A DNA stretch of 64,000 bases from Mucilaginibacter phenanthrenivorans (GTDB taxonomy: Bacteria; Bacteroidota; Bacteroidia; Sphingobacteriales; Sphingobacteriaceae). This document shows, one piece after another, positions 52,443 through 60,963 of the stretch. Where the stretch lies: NCBI RefSeq assembly GCF_024721155.1, contig NZ_JAHVAP010000004.1, positions 124,001 through 188,000 of the forward strand, written 5' to 3'. Each line of letters opens with the position of its first letter. The first letter of the stretch is position 1. Below the pieces are notes generated by a model that worked only from the letters and a program-made list of their open reading frames with translations, did no database searches and had not been told where the DNA came from. A program made the translations under genes and the position numbers.

Positions 52443-53316
52443 AAATAAAAACCCTGTTCCCGGTGTAGGTTTCCCTAAACTCTTTGGGTATGCAAAGTTT
52501 TTTTCGTTTAAAGATCCTGTTGAAATTGGAAATATTGTTAAATCCGCATTTATAGGCAATCTCGGCTACTGTAGTGGTTGAGTCAATCAGCATCCTGGAG
52601 GCATGACCAAGGCGAATCTCATTCAGGCTATCGATAAAGGTTTTACCGGTGCGCTTTTTTATAAAGCGACTAAATGATGCTTCGGGCATATTAGCAATGC
52701 GGGCTACCTCTGCGAGGGTTACCTGTTTGTTGTAATTGGTGTTCATATGTTCAAACACGCGTTCTATCCGCCGGCTGTTGTAATAAAACTTTTCGTTGGT
52801 AAAGCTCGGGTCGGATAACGTCTTCATATTCCGCGAGATAGAAAGATCATGCAGAATAGACAACAACTCCAATACAGAATCAAAACCATTCTTTTTATCC
52901 AGGTTCAGCAACCGGTCCTTAAGCGAAAGGATTGTTTCAGGAGCAAATATTATCCCCCTTTGTGAGCGCTCCAGCATGTTCTTTAGGAAGCTCAGCTGGT
53001 TCCTTTTCAGAAATTTCTCATCAAAAAGATCCTTATGAAACTGGATAGTTATTTCTGTTATCTCTTCACTTGTACATTGATTAGTGAACCAGGCGTGGTA
53101 CAAATTAGGACCAATCAGGGCTAGTTCCAACTCATCAATCACCTCGATATGCCCTCCAACAACGCGCTTTGCACCCTTTGCATTTATTATCAGGTTCAAT
53201 TCATATTCATCATGATAATGAAGCGGAAAATCAAATTTCTTCTTAACCCGCGAAAAAATAGTAAAACAATCGCTCGGTGTCAGCGGGGTAATTTCACGCA
53301 TTACATTACTCGTCAT
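52441..53316 (-). CDS. AraC-family transcriptional regulator
   Basis: A 291-residue regulator with an N-terminal cupin-like sensing domain (KKFDFPLHYHDEYELNLIINAKG) and a C-terminal AraC HTH domain (about 195-285: VTLAEVARIANMPEASFSRFIKKRTG, VAEIAYKCGFNNISNFNRIFKRKK). It lies between the SusCD part and the symporter-GH130 part and probably controls the latter or both. Its ligand is unknown. Confidence 0.95.
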   Translation of the reverse strand: MTSNVMREITPLTPSDCFTIFSRVKKKFDFPLHYHDEYELNLIINAKGAKRVVGGHIEVIDELELALIGPNLYHAWFTNQCTSEEITEITIQFHKDLFDEKFLKRNQLSFLKNMLERSQRGIIFAPETILSLKDRLLNLDKKNGFDSVLELLSILHDLSISRNMKTLSDPSFTNEKFYYNSRRIERVFEHMNTNYNKQVTLAEVARIANMPEASFSRFIKKRTGKTFIDSLNEIRLGHASRMLIDSTTTVAEIAYKCGFNNISNFNRIFKRKKLCIPKEFRETYTGNRVFI

Positions 53317-53392
53317 TATAAAATAAATTTAGTGTACAAAAAAATCAAATTGGTGATACGAATTTAACATTATTTTTAAATTTAGCTAGAGT

Positions 53393-53430
53393 ACGTGGTT
53401 TATTTGGCTGATTTGGCGGAATTGGTAATT
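53393..53430. repeat. Word array (gtggtttatttggctgattt), one arm
   Basis: Degenerate gtacgtggtttatttggctg words upstream of the AraC gene; related to the gttgatt family. No clear inverse arm. Confidence 0.45.
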
Positions 53431-53451
53431 AGCACAAATTACTTGTTCAAT

Positions 53452-53973
53452 TTAATCAACCTCTTTCGCCATCACATCATCTGCCAGCAATGTTCCTGAC
53501 GCATTTCCCAGTGCGATTAAAATTTTGAAGCTTACCGCTTTGTCGGGAATAGTAATTTTTTTTGAAAGCAGTGTCCATCCCTGGTCGCCCGTTATCCTGG
53601 CAATATTTACCCCGTCCCCTACCTCTTTTTCCAACACATCTAAAAAAACAATGGTAAATATGGCGCCATCCCATTCATTCTTACCTTTTACAACATTCAC
53701 AGCTTTTAACCATGCGCTAAATTCTATATTTCTTGCTTTCTTAGGTACCCGGATCGTTTGATCTACACCCACCCAATTTTCTGTATTTGCCGCCACTATC
53801 GCACAACTGTTTTTTCCTGTGTTAAAATCATATGGGGTAAGCTGCGCACCGTTATTATTCCACCCGTAAAGCTCATCTTCAAAACCACCGTTTGTTACCA
53901 GGTTTTTTTGAGCGAATGCGCTATTAAGCATCATCAGCATTAACACACAACCTGTAAGTAAATAAACTTTCAT
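53452..53973 (-). CDS. Secreted carbohydrate-binding-like protein
   Basis: A 173-residue exported protein: signal peptide MKVYLLTGCVLMLMMLNSAFAQ, then LVTNGGFEDELYGWNNNGAQLTPYDF, VGVDQTIRVPKKARNIEFSAWLKA and WTLLSKKITIPDKAVSFKILIALGNASGTLLADDV, which follow the beta-sandwich pattern of CBM4/9-like modules. I use ATG 53973 rather than GTG 53982. No catalytic domain is attached. Probably a surface or periplasmic glycan binder of the locus. Confidence 0.72.
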   Translation of the reverse strand: MKVYLLTGCVLMLMMLNSAFAQKNLVTNGGFEDELYGWNNNGAQLTPYDFNTGKNSCAIVAANTENWVGVDQTIRVPKKARNIEFSAWLKAVNVVKGKNEWDGAIFTIVFLDVLEKEVGDGVNIARITGDQGWTLLSKKITIPDKAVSFKILIALGNASGTLLADDVMAKEVD

Positions 53974-54159
53974 GTTTGGCACTATCGTAAGATTTAAAAA
54001 AAGCCACCACTTGCCTGGCCTGGGCCAAACCCGTGATGACTTTATAATTAACCAACTAAATAAATTATATAACTCATATTACTTTTTACGTTTTTCGACA
54101 CCCTTTTCTATAACGACGGGCCGCCCTCTGCCGGTTCGCCCATCGCTATAAAACCGGTA

Positions 54160-55410
54160 TTATTTTATAAATGCAACTTCATCAAAGTACATTGTTTCAT
54201 TAACATCACCATTTTGGCCTTGTAAAAAGAAACCTAATTGCTTGGCAGGTGTTCCGTTTTTCCAGAAGTTAAGCAAATTAGGATTGCTTGATGATGGTGC
54301 GCCTAAAGGGATCTTAAAGTATGTCCACACTTTTGCAGGCACGGTAACCAATTGGGCTGCATAAGCATATTGATTCTGAACCTGGCCGTATCCGCCGGCC
54401 ATCTGATCGCCAACCAATACCAGCGTATGCGTTACAGTCCCGCCTTTAACCCAGAAGGTTAAGTATTTATAATCCGCGCTGTAATCAATACTTGGGTACC
54501 AGTTTGCCCATCCTTCAATTTGCCATGCGCCTGCAGGATACGTTGCCACAATTGAAGCGGTGCCCATATGTGCAGTTGTTGTTGATACACCTGACGGATG
54601 TGACCATGAATTATCGCCCCATGAGTTTTTGAAATCGTTGTTCACAAAGATCTGGTATGCGTTATCAAGGTCAACAAACTCCTGTGTGCTTGCAGCCTGG
54701 CCGGATGCATAGGTAAATATAAGGTTTGCCCGGTTTATTGTACTGGCAGGCATTTTAATAACCATCTGGGTATCAACCTTGCTTACAATAGTAGCAGCAT
54801 CAGTGGTTCCATTAATAGTTACTGCGGTTACTGTAGCAAAACTTACCCCTGTTAAGGTAATTTCCGAGCCGGCCACAAAGTTATAGTCCGAAACTTTTGA
54901 AATTGTCGGCGGTGGCGTTAATACAGTAAAATCATAACTAACGGAACCATGTAAGGTTGTAACCACTAACTTGTTAGGCTGATCGGGGCCGGTTGGGATA
55001 TCCTGCGGGATGCCTACTATTATTGAGTTATCAGATACCAGGGCCGCATTAAAATAGGCCGATACACCGTTAAACTTTACAGAGACTACGCTCCCAAGGT
55101 TTTGACCAATTATGGCGTAAAGGTTTTGCTTTTTACCCGTAGTTGTAGTTGAATCAAACTTGATAACCTGCGGATTATAATTAGGGCTGGTTACCGTAGT
55201 TGCCACTCCCTGCGAATCATAGGTTATAGTAGTAATGGTTAACATGGAGTCAACCTGGCTTTTTGTTACGGTGCGCACCCGCGTAATTACCGGTGCACCT
55301 TTCCCGCCCACTATATTAGCGCTTTCCTTTTTACAGGATGCAAAGCCAAATACCATCAATGCCGATAGTACCCAGTATAATTTTTTTGATCTTAGATTTA
55401 ATGTTTTCAT
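54160..55410 (-). CDS. TIG-domain surface glycan-binding lipoprotein
   Basis: A 416-residue lipoprotein (lipobox FGFASC, Cys about 26). Two IPT/TIG immunoglobulin-like repeats are visible (about 85-170: NLYAIIGQNLGSVVSVKFNGVSAYF; about 170-250: PTISKVSDYNFVAGSEITLTGVSFATVTAVTINGT), then a C-terminal glycan-binding-type domain (NSWGDNSWSHPSGVSTTTAHMG). This is the layout of SusE/F-position surface glycan-binding proteins, encoded ten bases after susD. Confidence 0.85.
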   Translation of the reverse strand: MKTLNLRSKKLYWVLSALMVFGFASCKKESANIVGGKGAPVITRVRTVTKSQVDSMLTITTITYDSQGVATTVTSPNYNPQVIKFDSTTTTGKKQNLYAIIGQNLGSVVSVKFNGVSAYFNAALVSDNSIIVGIPQDIPTGPDQPNKLVVTTLHGSVSYDFTVLTPPPTISKVSDYNFVAGSEITLTGVSFATVTAVTINGTTDAATIVSKVDTQMVIKMPASTINRANLIFTYASGQAASTQEFVDLDNAYQIFVNNDFKNSWGDNSWSHPSGVSTTTAHMGTASIVATYPAGAWQIEGWANWYPSIDYSADYKYLTFWVKGGTVTHTLVLVGDQMAGGYGQVQNQYAYAAQLVTVPAKVWTYFKIPLGAPSSSNPNLLNFWKNGTPAKQLGFFLQGQNGDVNETMYFDEVAFIK

Positions 55411-55419
55411 ATCTATTGA

Positions 55420-57042
55420 CTATTTAAATACGTATGGAACAGGGGCCTTTACTAAATTCGGATCTGCTGCTGCTTCAGTTGCCGGGACAGGGAACAGAAA
55501 ATCTGCATTTGTTGGTGTATAATTACCATCGTGGTAACGCACGGGTGGCGTATCGTTACTTGAGTCGCCCCTGTCCTGCTTGCTTATTATTGAAATAGCT
55601 ACAGGGTGTGTGGCCGAGTTAAAGCCATCCAAACGGCACAGGTCATACCAGTAGTCGCCTTCAATAGCAAATTCCAAACGTCTTTCTTTTATAATATCCC
55701 TGAAGGTGATGCTTGTTTTTTGCTGCACGCCTGCACGCTGGCGGATCTTGTTAAAATAGGCAACTGCGGTTGCATCACTGGTACTTGCGGCTGTGTCAAG
55801 CCCGTGCCCCGCGCCAGGGTTGGCCGATTGACCTAAGATCGCCTCGGCAGCAATAAGGTAAACATCCGATAAACGCATAATGTAAGTATTCATCCCTGTT
55901 GACTGGAACGCGCTTGCTCCGTTGTTATCGGCAGGCGAGCCTACTACATATTTTTTAACTTGCGCATGCGTGCCTTGCGAACTTGCATCGGCAGGAAGGG
56001 TATAACCACCCTGGGCCTGGTCAAGATAAGCATAATAATCACCGGGAAGCATAATGGTTGCTTTTCTGCGCAAATCGCCGGAATTAGCTGCAAAAGCATC
56101 CTGCAAGTCAAAGGTCGGGGCCAGTACACCATAGCCATCGCCGGTTTGTGTAATTGCGCTGCTATAAGCAAATGATGACTGTACTGCATTACCAAAACCA
56201 TAACCAGCATTTGCAAGCCACTGTAAGGCAATTATTGATTCCTTATTGTTGTTATTGGCTATTTTAAACAGATCTTCATAGGTTTTGCCTGCAATATCAA
56301 TCCCGAATAATTGAAACTCACCACTATTGATAACCTTTTCAGCTTCCAGGCGCGCATTGGCATAATCCTGCATGTACAGGTAAACTTTTGAAAGCAATGC
56401 CGATGCCGAACCGCTTGATACGTGGCCTGTTGCCGCAACATTTGCCGTACAATTAGCCTCTGCATATTTCAGGTCGTTGATGATGAATTTGTAAACATCA
56501 GTCACCGGGTTGGTATTAACATTTTGAAAGTTACTAACCTCAAGCAATGGATTTTCTACAATCGGCACGTTGCCAAAAATACGGGTAAGGTAAAAATAAG
56601 CCAAGCCGCGCATTAAGCGGGCTTCGCCCATGGCATTATTTACCACGTTAGCCGGTACTGAAGCAGGCACATTAGCAGGCAGATTGGCAATCAACGCATT
56701 TGATTGTGCCACTACTGTGAATAGTGAATTCCAGGCTGCGCTCAGCTCAAAGTTACCGTTTGATACAGAGAAGTTTCCAAAAGCAACCACATCTGATGAA
56801 TAGGTGCGTCCGTTGCCGCTGGCCAGCTCACTTATCGACCAGCCAACTTTTGTATTAAACCCAAACCAGGGGGCCGCATAAAGGGCATTGGTACTTGCCT
56901 TTACCTGGTCGGCAGTTTGATAGTAACTACCAACGGTGGTCTGGCTTTCTGGCGGGCGGTTAAAAAATTCCTTTTTACAACCGGAAGCTATAACTCCTGT
57001 TAATGCCGCCATGCTTAAAATGTATTTTATATATCTTTTCAT
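55420..57042 (-). CDS. SusD/RagB family lipoprotein
   Basis: A 540-residue SusD homologue: lipobox VIASGCKK (Cys about 22), the TPR-like helical core (LMRGLAYFYLTRIFGNVPIV, GSASALLSKVYLYMQDYANARLEAEKVI) and the C-terminal RLEFAIEGDYWYDLCRL block. SusD forms the lid of the SusC outer-membrane pore and binds the glycan. It follows susC by 20 bases. Confidence 0.96.
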   Translation of the reverse strand: MKRYIKYILSMAALTGVIASGCKKEFFNRPPESQTTVGSYYQTADQVKASTNALYAAPWFGFNTKVGWSISELASGNGRTYSSDVVAFGNFSVSNGNFELSAAWNSLFTVVAQSNALIANLPANVPASVPANVVNNAMGEARLMRGLAYFYLTRIFGNVPIVENPLLEVSNFQNVNTNPVTDVYKFIINDLKYAEANCTANVAATGHVSSGSASALLSKVYLYMQDYANARLEAEKVINSGEFQLFGIDIAGKTYEDLFKIANNNNKESIIALQWLANAGYGFGNAVQSSFAYSSAITQTGDGYGVLAPTFDLQDAFAANSGDLRRKATIMLPGDYYAYLDQAQGGYTLPADASSQGTHAQVKKYVVGSPADNNGASAFQSTGMNTYIMRLSDVYLIAAEAILGQSANPGAGHGLDTAASTSDATAVAYFNKIRQRAGVQQKTSITFRDIIKERRLEFAIEGDYWYDLCRLDGFNSATHPVAISIISKQDRGDSSNDTPPVRYHDGNYTPTNADFLFPVPATEAAADPNLVKAPVPYVFK

Positions 57043-57062
57043 ATTAATTTCCTTTTAACAAA

Positions 57063-60000
57063 TTAAAACTCAGCATTCAATCCAAAAATAACTGTACGCG
57101 GTATTGGGTACCTTCCATTATCTATGTTCTGTAATATCGGGCTCTGGTTTAATGAACCGATTTCAGGGTCAAGACCGGTGTACTTGGTAAATACGTACAA
57201 GTTTTGGCCGCTTGCATATACCTTTAAATGGTTTAGCTTAGCGTAGTGCGCCCACTTAGCCGGTAAGTTATAACCTAACCGCACATTCTGAATCCGAAGG
57301 AATGAAGCACTTTCTAAAAAGCGGTCGCTCATAACCAGGTTATTGTTTGCTATACCTGCCCTTGGCGCCGGTATATTTGAATTTGGATTGCTTGGCGTCC
57401 AAAAATTTGCTGATGCTGCTGTTTGATTTTGATATAAGCCTGATAAGCCTTCAGTTTGGTAACGCAGTGCATTCAGGATTTTACCACCGTATGATCCGTT
57501 TAAGAATATGGATAACTCAAAATCTTTGTAGTTGAAATTGTTGGTTATGCTATAAGTAAAATCGGGATTGGGATTGCCAAGTGCAGTTTGATCTTTTGTA
57601 TCAACTTTGCCATCATGGTTAATATCCTGGTATTGAATATCACCCAGCCAGATTGAATTGGCTACGCTCCTGTCATTTGTAACTACGGCTGGTGATGTGC
57701 CGCCTGTTACGTTTTGAGGATGGGTCGCCAGGTATTGCAGTTGGGCGGTTGTTTTAATAATACCCTGTACTTTGTAACCATAAAACTCACCAATAGGCCC
57801 GCCAACAGTTGTATTAGTTACCGGTAAGCTTACATAGCTGGTGTTTTCGCTGCCGATAAGTGACGGATAGCCGTTTAACGATACTACTTTATTGTTATAT
57901 TTTGAGAAGATTATACCAGTTGTCCATTTAAAATCCCGGCCTTGAATGTTACGGCTGTTTAAGCTGATCTCAAAGCCTTTATTCTCAATTTCACCGGCAT
58001 TTTTATAGGGCGGCTGCAAAACGGCAGCACTTGAATATTCAGCAACACCACCTACAAGGAAAGCTGGCAATGGCTGCTGGAAAAGGAAGTTTTTTGATGT
58101 TTTTTGATACACATCAAATGAACCGTCGATCCGGTTATTAAACAGGCTGAAATCAATACCGGCATTTTTTTGGATGGCAGTTTCCCACGTAAGGTTAGGG
58201 TTGGCAATGTTACCAACAATAAAACCTGTTCCAAACCCTGTGCTAACCGGGGTAATTGCCGAACCATACCTGTAACCCGGAATATTTGAGTTACCTGTAG
58301 TTCCGTATCCTACTCTTATTTTAACATTATCTGCAACGCTTTTTATACCTGCCATAAATGGCTCTTCAGATAACCTCCATGAAACGGCAACACCCGGAAA
58401 ATATCCTGTTTGATGCCCCGGAGCAAAATTTGATGACCTGTCGCTACGGATAGACGCGGTTATACTGTACTTATTATCGTAAGTATAAATAGCACGGCTA
58501 AGGTATGATTCCATTACAGTGGTACCTTTATTTTCACCTATCAGGTCTGATGATTGTGTACCCAAACCTAATGTTTGTAAGGTATTACCGGCTGTAAAGC
58601 CTGATATGGCTGCAGAAACCGCGTCGTAATTTGATTCCCATACTTCGCGCCCGGCCATTAAGTTAAGCACGTGCTTTTTATTAAAAGTATGTGCGTAATT
58701 TAAAGATTCGTTCCAATCCCAGTACTGGTCGTCAGTATTGTATTCATTTAACCTGGCTGTTGCGTTGGTATATGCAGCGCCTGATCCGGTTGAGCCGTAT
58801 GAATAGGTAGGCTGGAATGTTTTGGCTTTTGTAAAGTTGAAGTTTCCGCTTATCTCTGAACGTAAGCTTAAACCTTTAATAATTTGCAGATCGCCGTAAA
58901 TGTTTCCCTGCACGTTATTTCTTATTAAATTATTGGTAAGGCTAAGCGCCTGCTGAACCGGATTGGGCTGCCCCTGGATAGTTCCGTTTGAAGTTACTGC
59001 CGGACCTGCATACGTGCCATCGGCGTTATATACCGGGCTATCGGGGGCGCTTAACAAGGCATAATAAACCAAACCTGTATTCTCGCCTAAACCTGTATTT
59101 TGATTGCTGCGGCTGGCAGATATGGTGCCGCCCACTTTAAACCAGCTTTTTACCTGCGAATTAATTGTTGAGCGGAAAGAGTAACGGTTAAAATCGCTAC
59201 CGATAATGGTTCCTTCCTGTTTTAAATATCCACCTGATATATAATAATCCAGGCCATCTTTTCCGCCTGATATGGATACGGTATGGCTTTGCTGAGGAGC
59301 GTTTTTGAAGATAGCCCTTTGCCAGTTAGTACCCGGCCCTAATATTGAAGGATCAGCAAACTCACCTCTCCTACCTATTCCAAAAGCATCGGCCAGCACA
59401 TTTTCAAGATTGGCGTATTGCTGAAGGTCCATCATTTTTATAAACTTACCTTGGGTTTGAACACCGTAATAGCCATCGTAATTTATTTTTGCACTGCCAT
59501 TCTTTCCCCTTTTAGTAGTAATAATTACCACACCGTTTGCGCCCCTGCTACCATAGATGGCAGTAGCCGATGCATCTTTTAAAACATCAATAGATTCAAT
59601 GTCATTCGGGTTGATAAGGGATAGCGGACTAACACCGGTTTCTTCCTGTCCGCCGCCTGTGCGGGTTAATTGCGGAGAGTTGGTTGCATCACCTTGTACA
59701 GGCACGCCGTCAATCACGTACAATGGCTCGCTTTGGCCAAAAGAAGTGATCCCCCTGATGTGAACAGAAGTTGCACTACCCGGGCCACCCGAGTTTTGGG
59801 TGATGGTTACACCTGCGGCTTTACCCTGCAGCATCTGGTCAACGCTGGGTTGCGGGATATTGGCAAGATCTTTTGCCGTAACAGATGAAATGGCACCGTT
59901 AACATCCTGCCGTTTTTGCGTGCCGTAGCCAATAACTACAACATCTGCCAGGGCATTTGATGTTAAAAGCAGCTTTACATTAATAGTTGCCCTGTTGCCT

Positions 60001-60263
60001 ATCAAAACTTCCTGTGATTCCATCCCGATGAATGAAAAAACAAGCGTCTTGCCGGCAGATGGCACCTGGATGCTATAATTGCCATCAATATCGGTAATGG
60101 CATTTATTTTAGCACCTTTAACAGTAACTGTAGCGCCGGGAAGTGTTACACCTTTTTCATCGGTCACCGTTCCTTTGATTACTGTCCCCTGGTTTTGCGC
60201 CCGCACTCCGGCACAAATTAACAAGGACATGAACAGCAATGCTATTCGTAGAATTTTTCGCAT
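57063..60263 (-). CDS. SusC/RagA TonB-linked outer-membrane transporter
   Basis: A 1066-residue SusC homologue. Signal peptide (ILRIALLFMSLLICAGVRAQ), a carboxypeptidase-like domain (GTVTDEKGVTLPGATVTVKG), a TonB-box-like ADVVVIGYGTQKRQDVNGAISS, the plug with IDVLKDASATAIYGSRGANGVVIITTKRG, and a C-terminal barrel ending RTVIFGLNAEF. It imports oligosaccharides with SusD. Upstream is a 700-base non-coding stretch. Confidence 0.97.
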   Translation of the reverse strand: MRKILRIALLFMSLLICAGVRAQNQGTVIKGTVTDEKGVTLPGATVTVKGAKINAITDIDGNYSIQVPSAGKTLVFSFIGMESQEVLIGNRATINVKLLLTSNALADVVVIGYGTQKRQDVNGAISSVTAKDLANIPQPSVDQMLQGKAAGVTITQNSGGPGSATSVHIRGITSFGQSEPLYVIDGVPVQGDATNSPQLTRTGGGQEETGVSPLSLINPNDIESIDVLKDASATAIYGSRGANGVVIITTKRGKNGSAKINYDGYYGVQTQGKFIKMMDLQQYANLENVLADAFGIGRRGEFADPSILGPGTNWQRAIFKNAPQQSHTVSISGGKDGLDYYISGGYLKQEGTIIGSDFNRYSFRSTINSQVKSWFKVGGTISASRSNQNTGLGENTGLVYYALLSAPDSPVYNADGTYAGPAVTSNGTIQGQPNPVQQALSLTNNLIRNNVQGNIYGDLQIIKGLSLRSEISGNFNFTKAKTFQPTYSYGSTGSGAAYTNATARLNEYNTDDQYWDWNESLNYAHTFNKKHVLNLMAGREVWESNYDAVSAAISGFTAGNTLQTLGLGTQSSDLIGENKGTTVMESYLSRAIYTYDNKYSITASIRSDRSSNFAPGHQTGYFPGVAVSWRLSEEPFMAGIKSVADNVKIRVGYGTTGNSNIPGYRYGSAITPVSTGFGTGFIVGNIANPNLTWETAIQKNAGIDFSLFNNRIDGSFDVYQKTSKNFLFQQPLPAFLVGGVAEYSSAAVLQPPYKNAGEIENKGFEISLNSRNIQGRDFKWTTGIIFSKYNNKVVSLNGYPSLIGSENTSYVSLPVTNTTVGGPIGEFYGYKVQGIIKTTAQLQYLATHPQNVTGGTSPAVVTNDRSVANSIWLGDIQYQDINHDGKVDTKDQTALGNPNPDFTYSITNNFNYKDFELSIFLNGSYGGKILNALRYQTEGLSGLYQNQTAASANFWTPSNPNSNIPAPRAGIANNNLVMSDRFLESASFLRIQNVRLGYNLPAKWAHYAKLNHLKVYASGQNLYVFTKYTGLDPEIGSLNQSPILQNIDNGRYPIPRTVIFGLNAEF

Positions 60264-60551
60264 AATAATTAGTTAATTGATAATTGATTTATTTTGAATT
60301 TTGGTTTGTACTAATTGGTTAATTGGTGTATGCCCTGCCGATTTGAAAGCAAATGATAGAGAAAGCTATAGCAGGAGTTTCCACCCCTATTGCTGATTCA
60401 GCAGGCAATTAAATTGCTGCCAACCGGATCCACTAAAATTTGTAAACGAATTTTTAGGTTTAATTTCAGCAGGCGAATTGTGGCGCCTGCTGATTTTTCA
60501 TTACACTGAGGGTAAAATTATACGCTATTAATAGCCCGGTTGTGGATAAAT

Positions 60552-60660
60552 GGGGGTACAAATGTCAACCTTAATTACTTATTTGATTATCAAGTAATTA
60601 AATAACAAACACGTCATATCCAACACACTATTGATGCAAATAATTGACAAATGTGCACCC
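60552..60660. promoter_or_regulatory. Nested inverted repeats upstream of susC, candidate operator region
   Basis: An outer imperfect pair (gggggtacaaatgtcaa, 60552-60568, with ttgacaaatgtgcaccc, 60644-60660; 13 of 17 matched) surrounds a perfect 10-bp pair ttaattactt / aagtaattaa (60571-60580 and 60592-60601). The site lies about 290-400 bases upstream of susC and next to the hybrid regulator gene, so it may bind that regulator (inference). Confidence 0.4.
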
Positions 60661-60760
60661 ATTATGGGCAGAGGAATTGTTTTAAAAGTGATATTATAGT
60701 ATCATACAGAGTGGCGAATGGTGAGTTGTCGATGGTGAGTTTCAATCAAAATAAAAAATG

Positions 60761-60961
60761 AGAGGCAGCGCCCGATGAATATTGTAACAACGGATTTTAA
60801 CCCATTGAAAAAACAGGAGTACTGGCTTATTTCTGATGGATTAAAATCCACCCCTATAAAATTGGCCGAGGCTCTGCCTCTGAATGGAGGTTAAATCAAA
60901 TTACCTGAAGTTAGAGGCAGCACCTCGATGGATCTTGTAACAACGGATTTTAATCCGTCGA
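60761..60961. repeat. Three copies of an agaggcagc...aacggattttaa element
   Basis: Copy 1 at 60761-60808 and copy 3 at 60913-60961 are direct repeats (agaggcagc, ttgtaacaacggatttta); copy 2 at 60838-60881 is inverted (tggattaaaatcca ... gaggctctgcctct). Copy 3 contains the perfect palindrome acggattttaatccgt and ends two bases before the regulator's stop codon. Confidence 0.85.
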
Positions 60962-60963
60962 AA

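Larger units (their letters stand above)
60264..60963. other. 700-base non-coding stretch upstream of susC
   Basis: No credible ORF. It holds: degenerate ttaattgataattg words at 60267-60335; a nested symmetric region at 60552-60660 (see separate entry); and three copies of an agaggcagc element at 60761-60961. It separates susC from the end of the hybrid regulator gene and probably carries the susC promoter and 5' leader; no good TAnnTTTG box was found on the minus strand. Confidence 0.6.
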
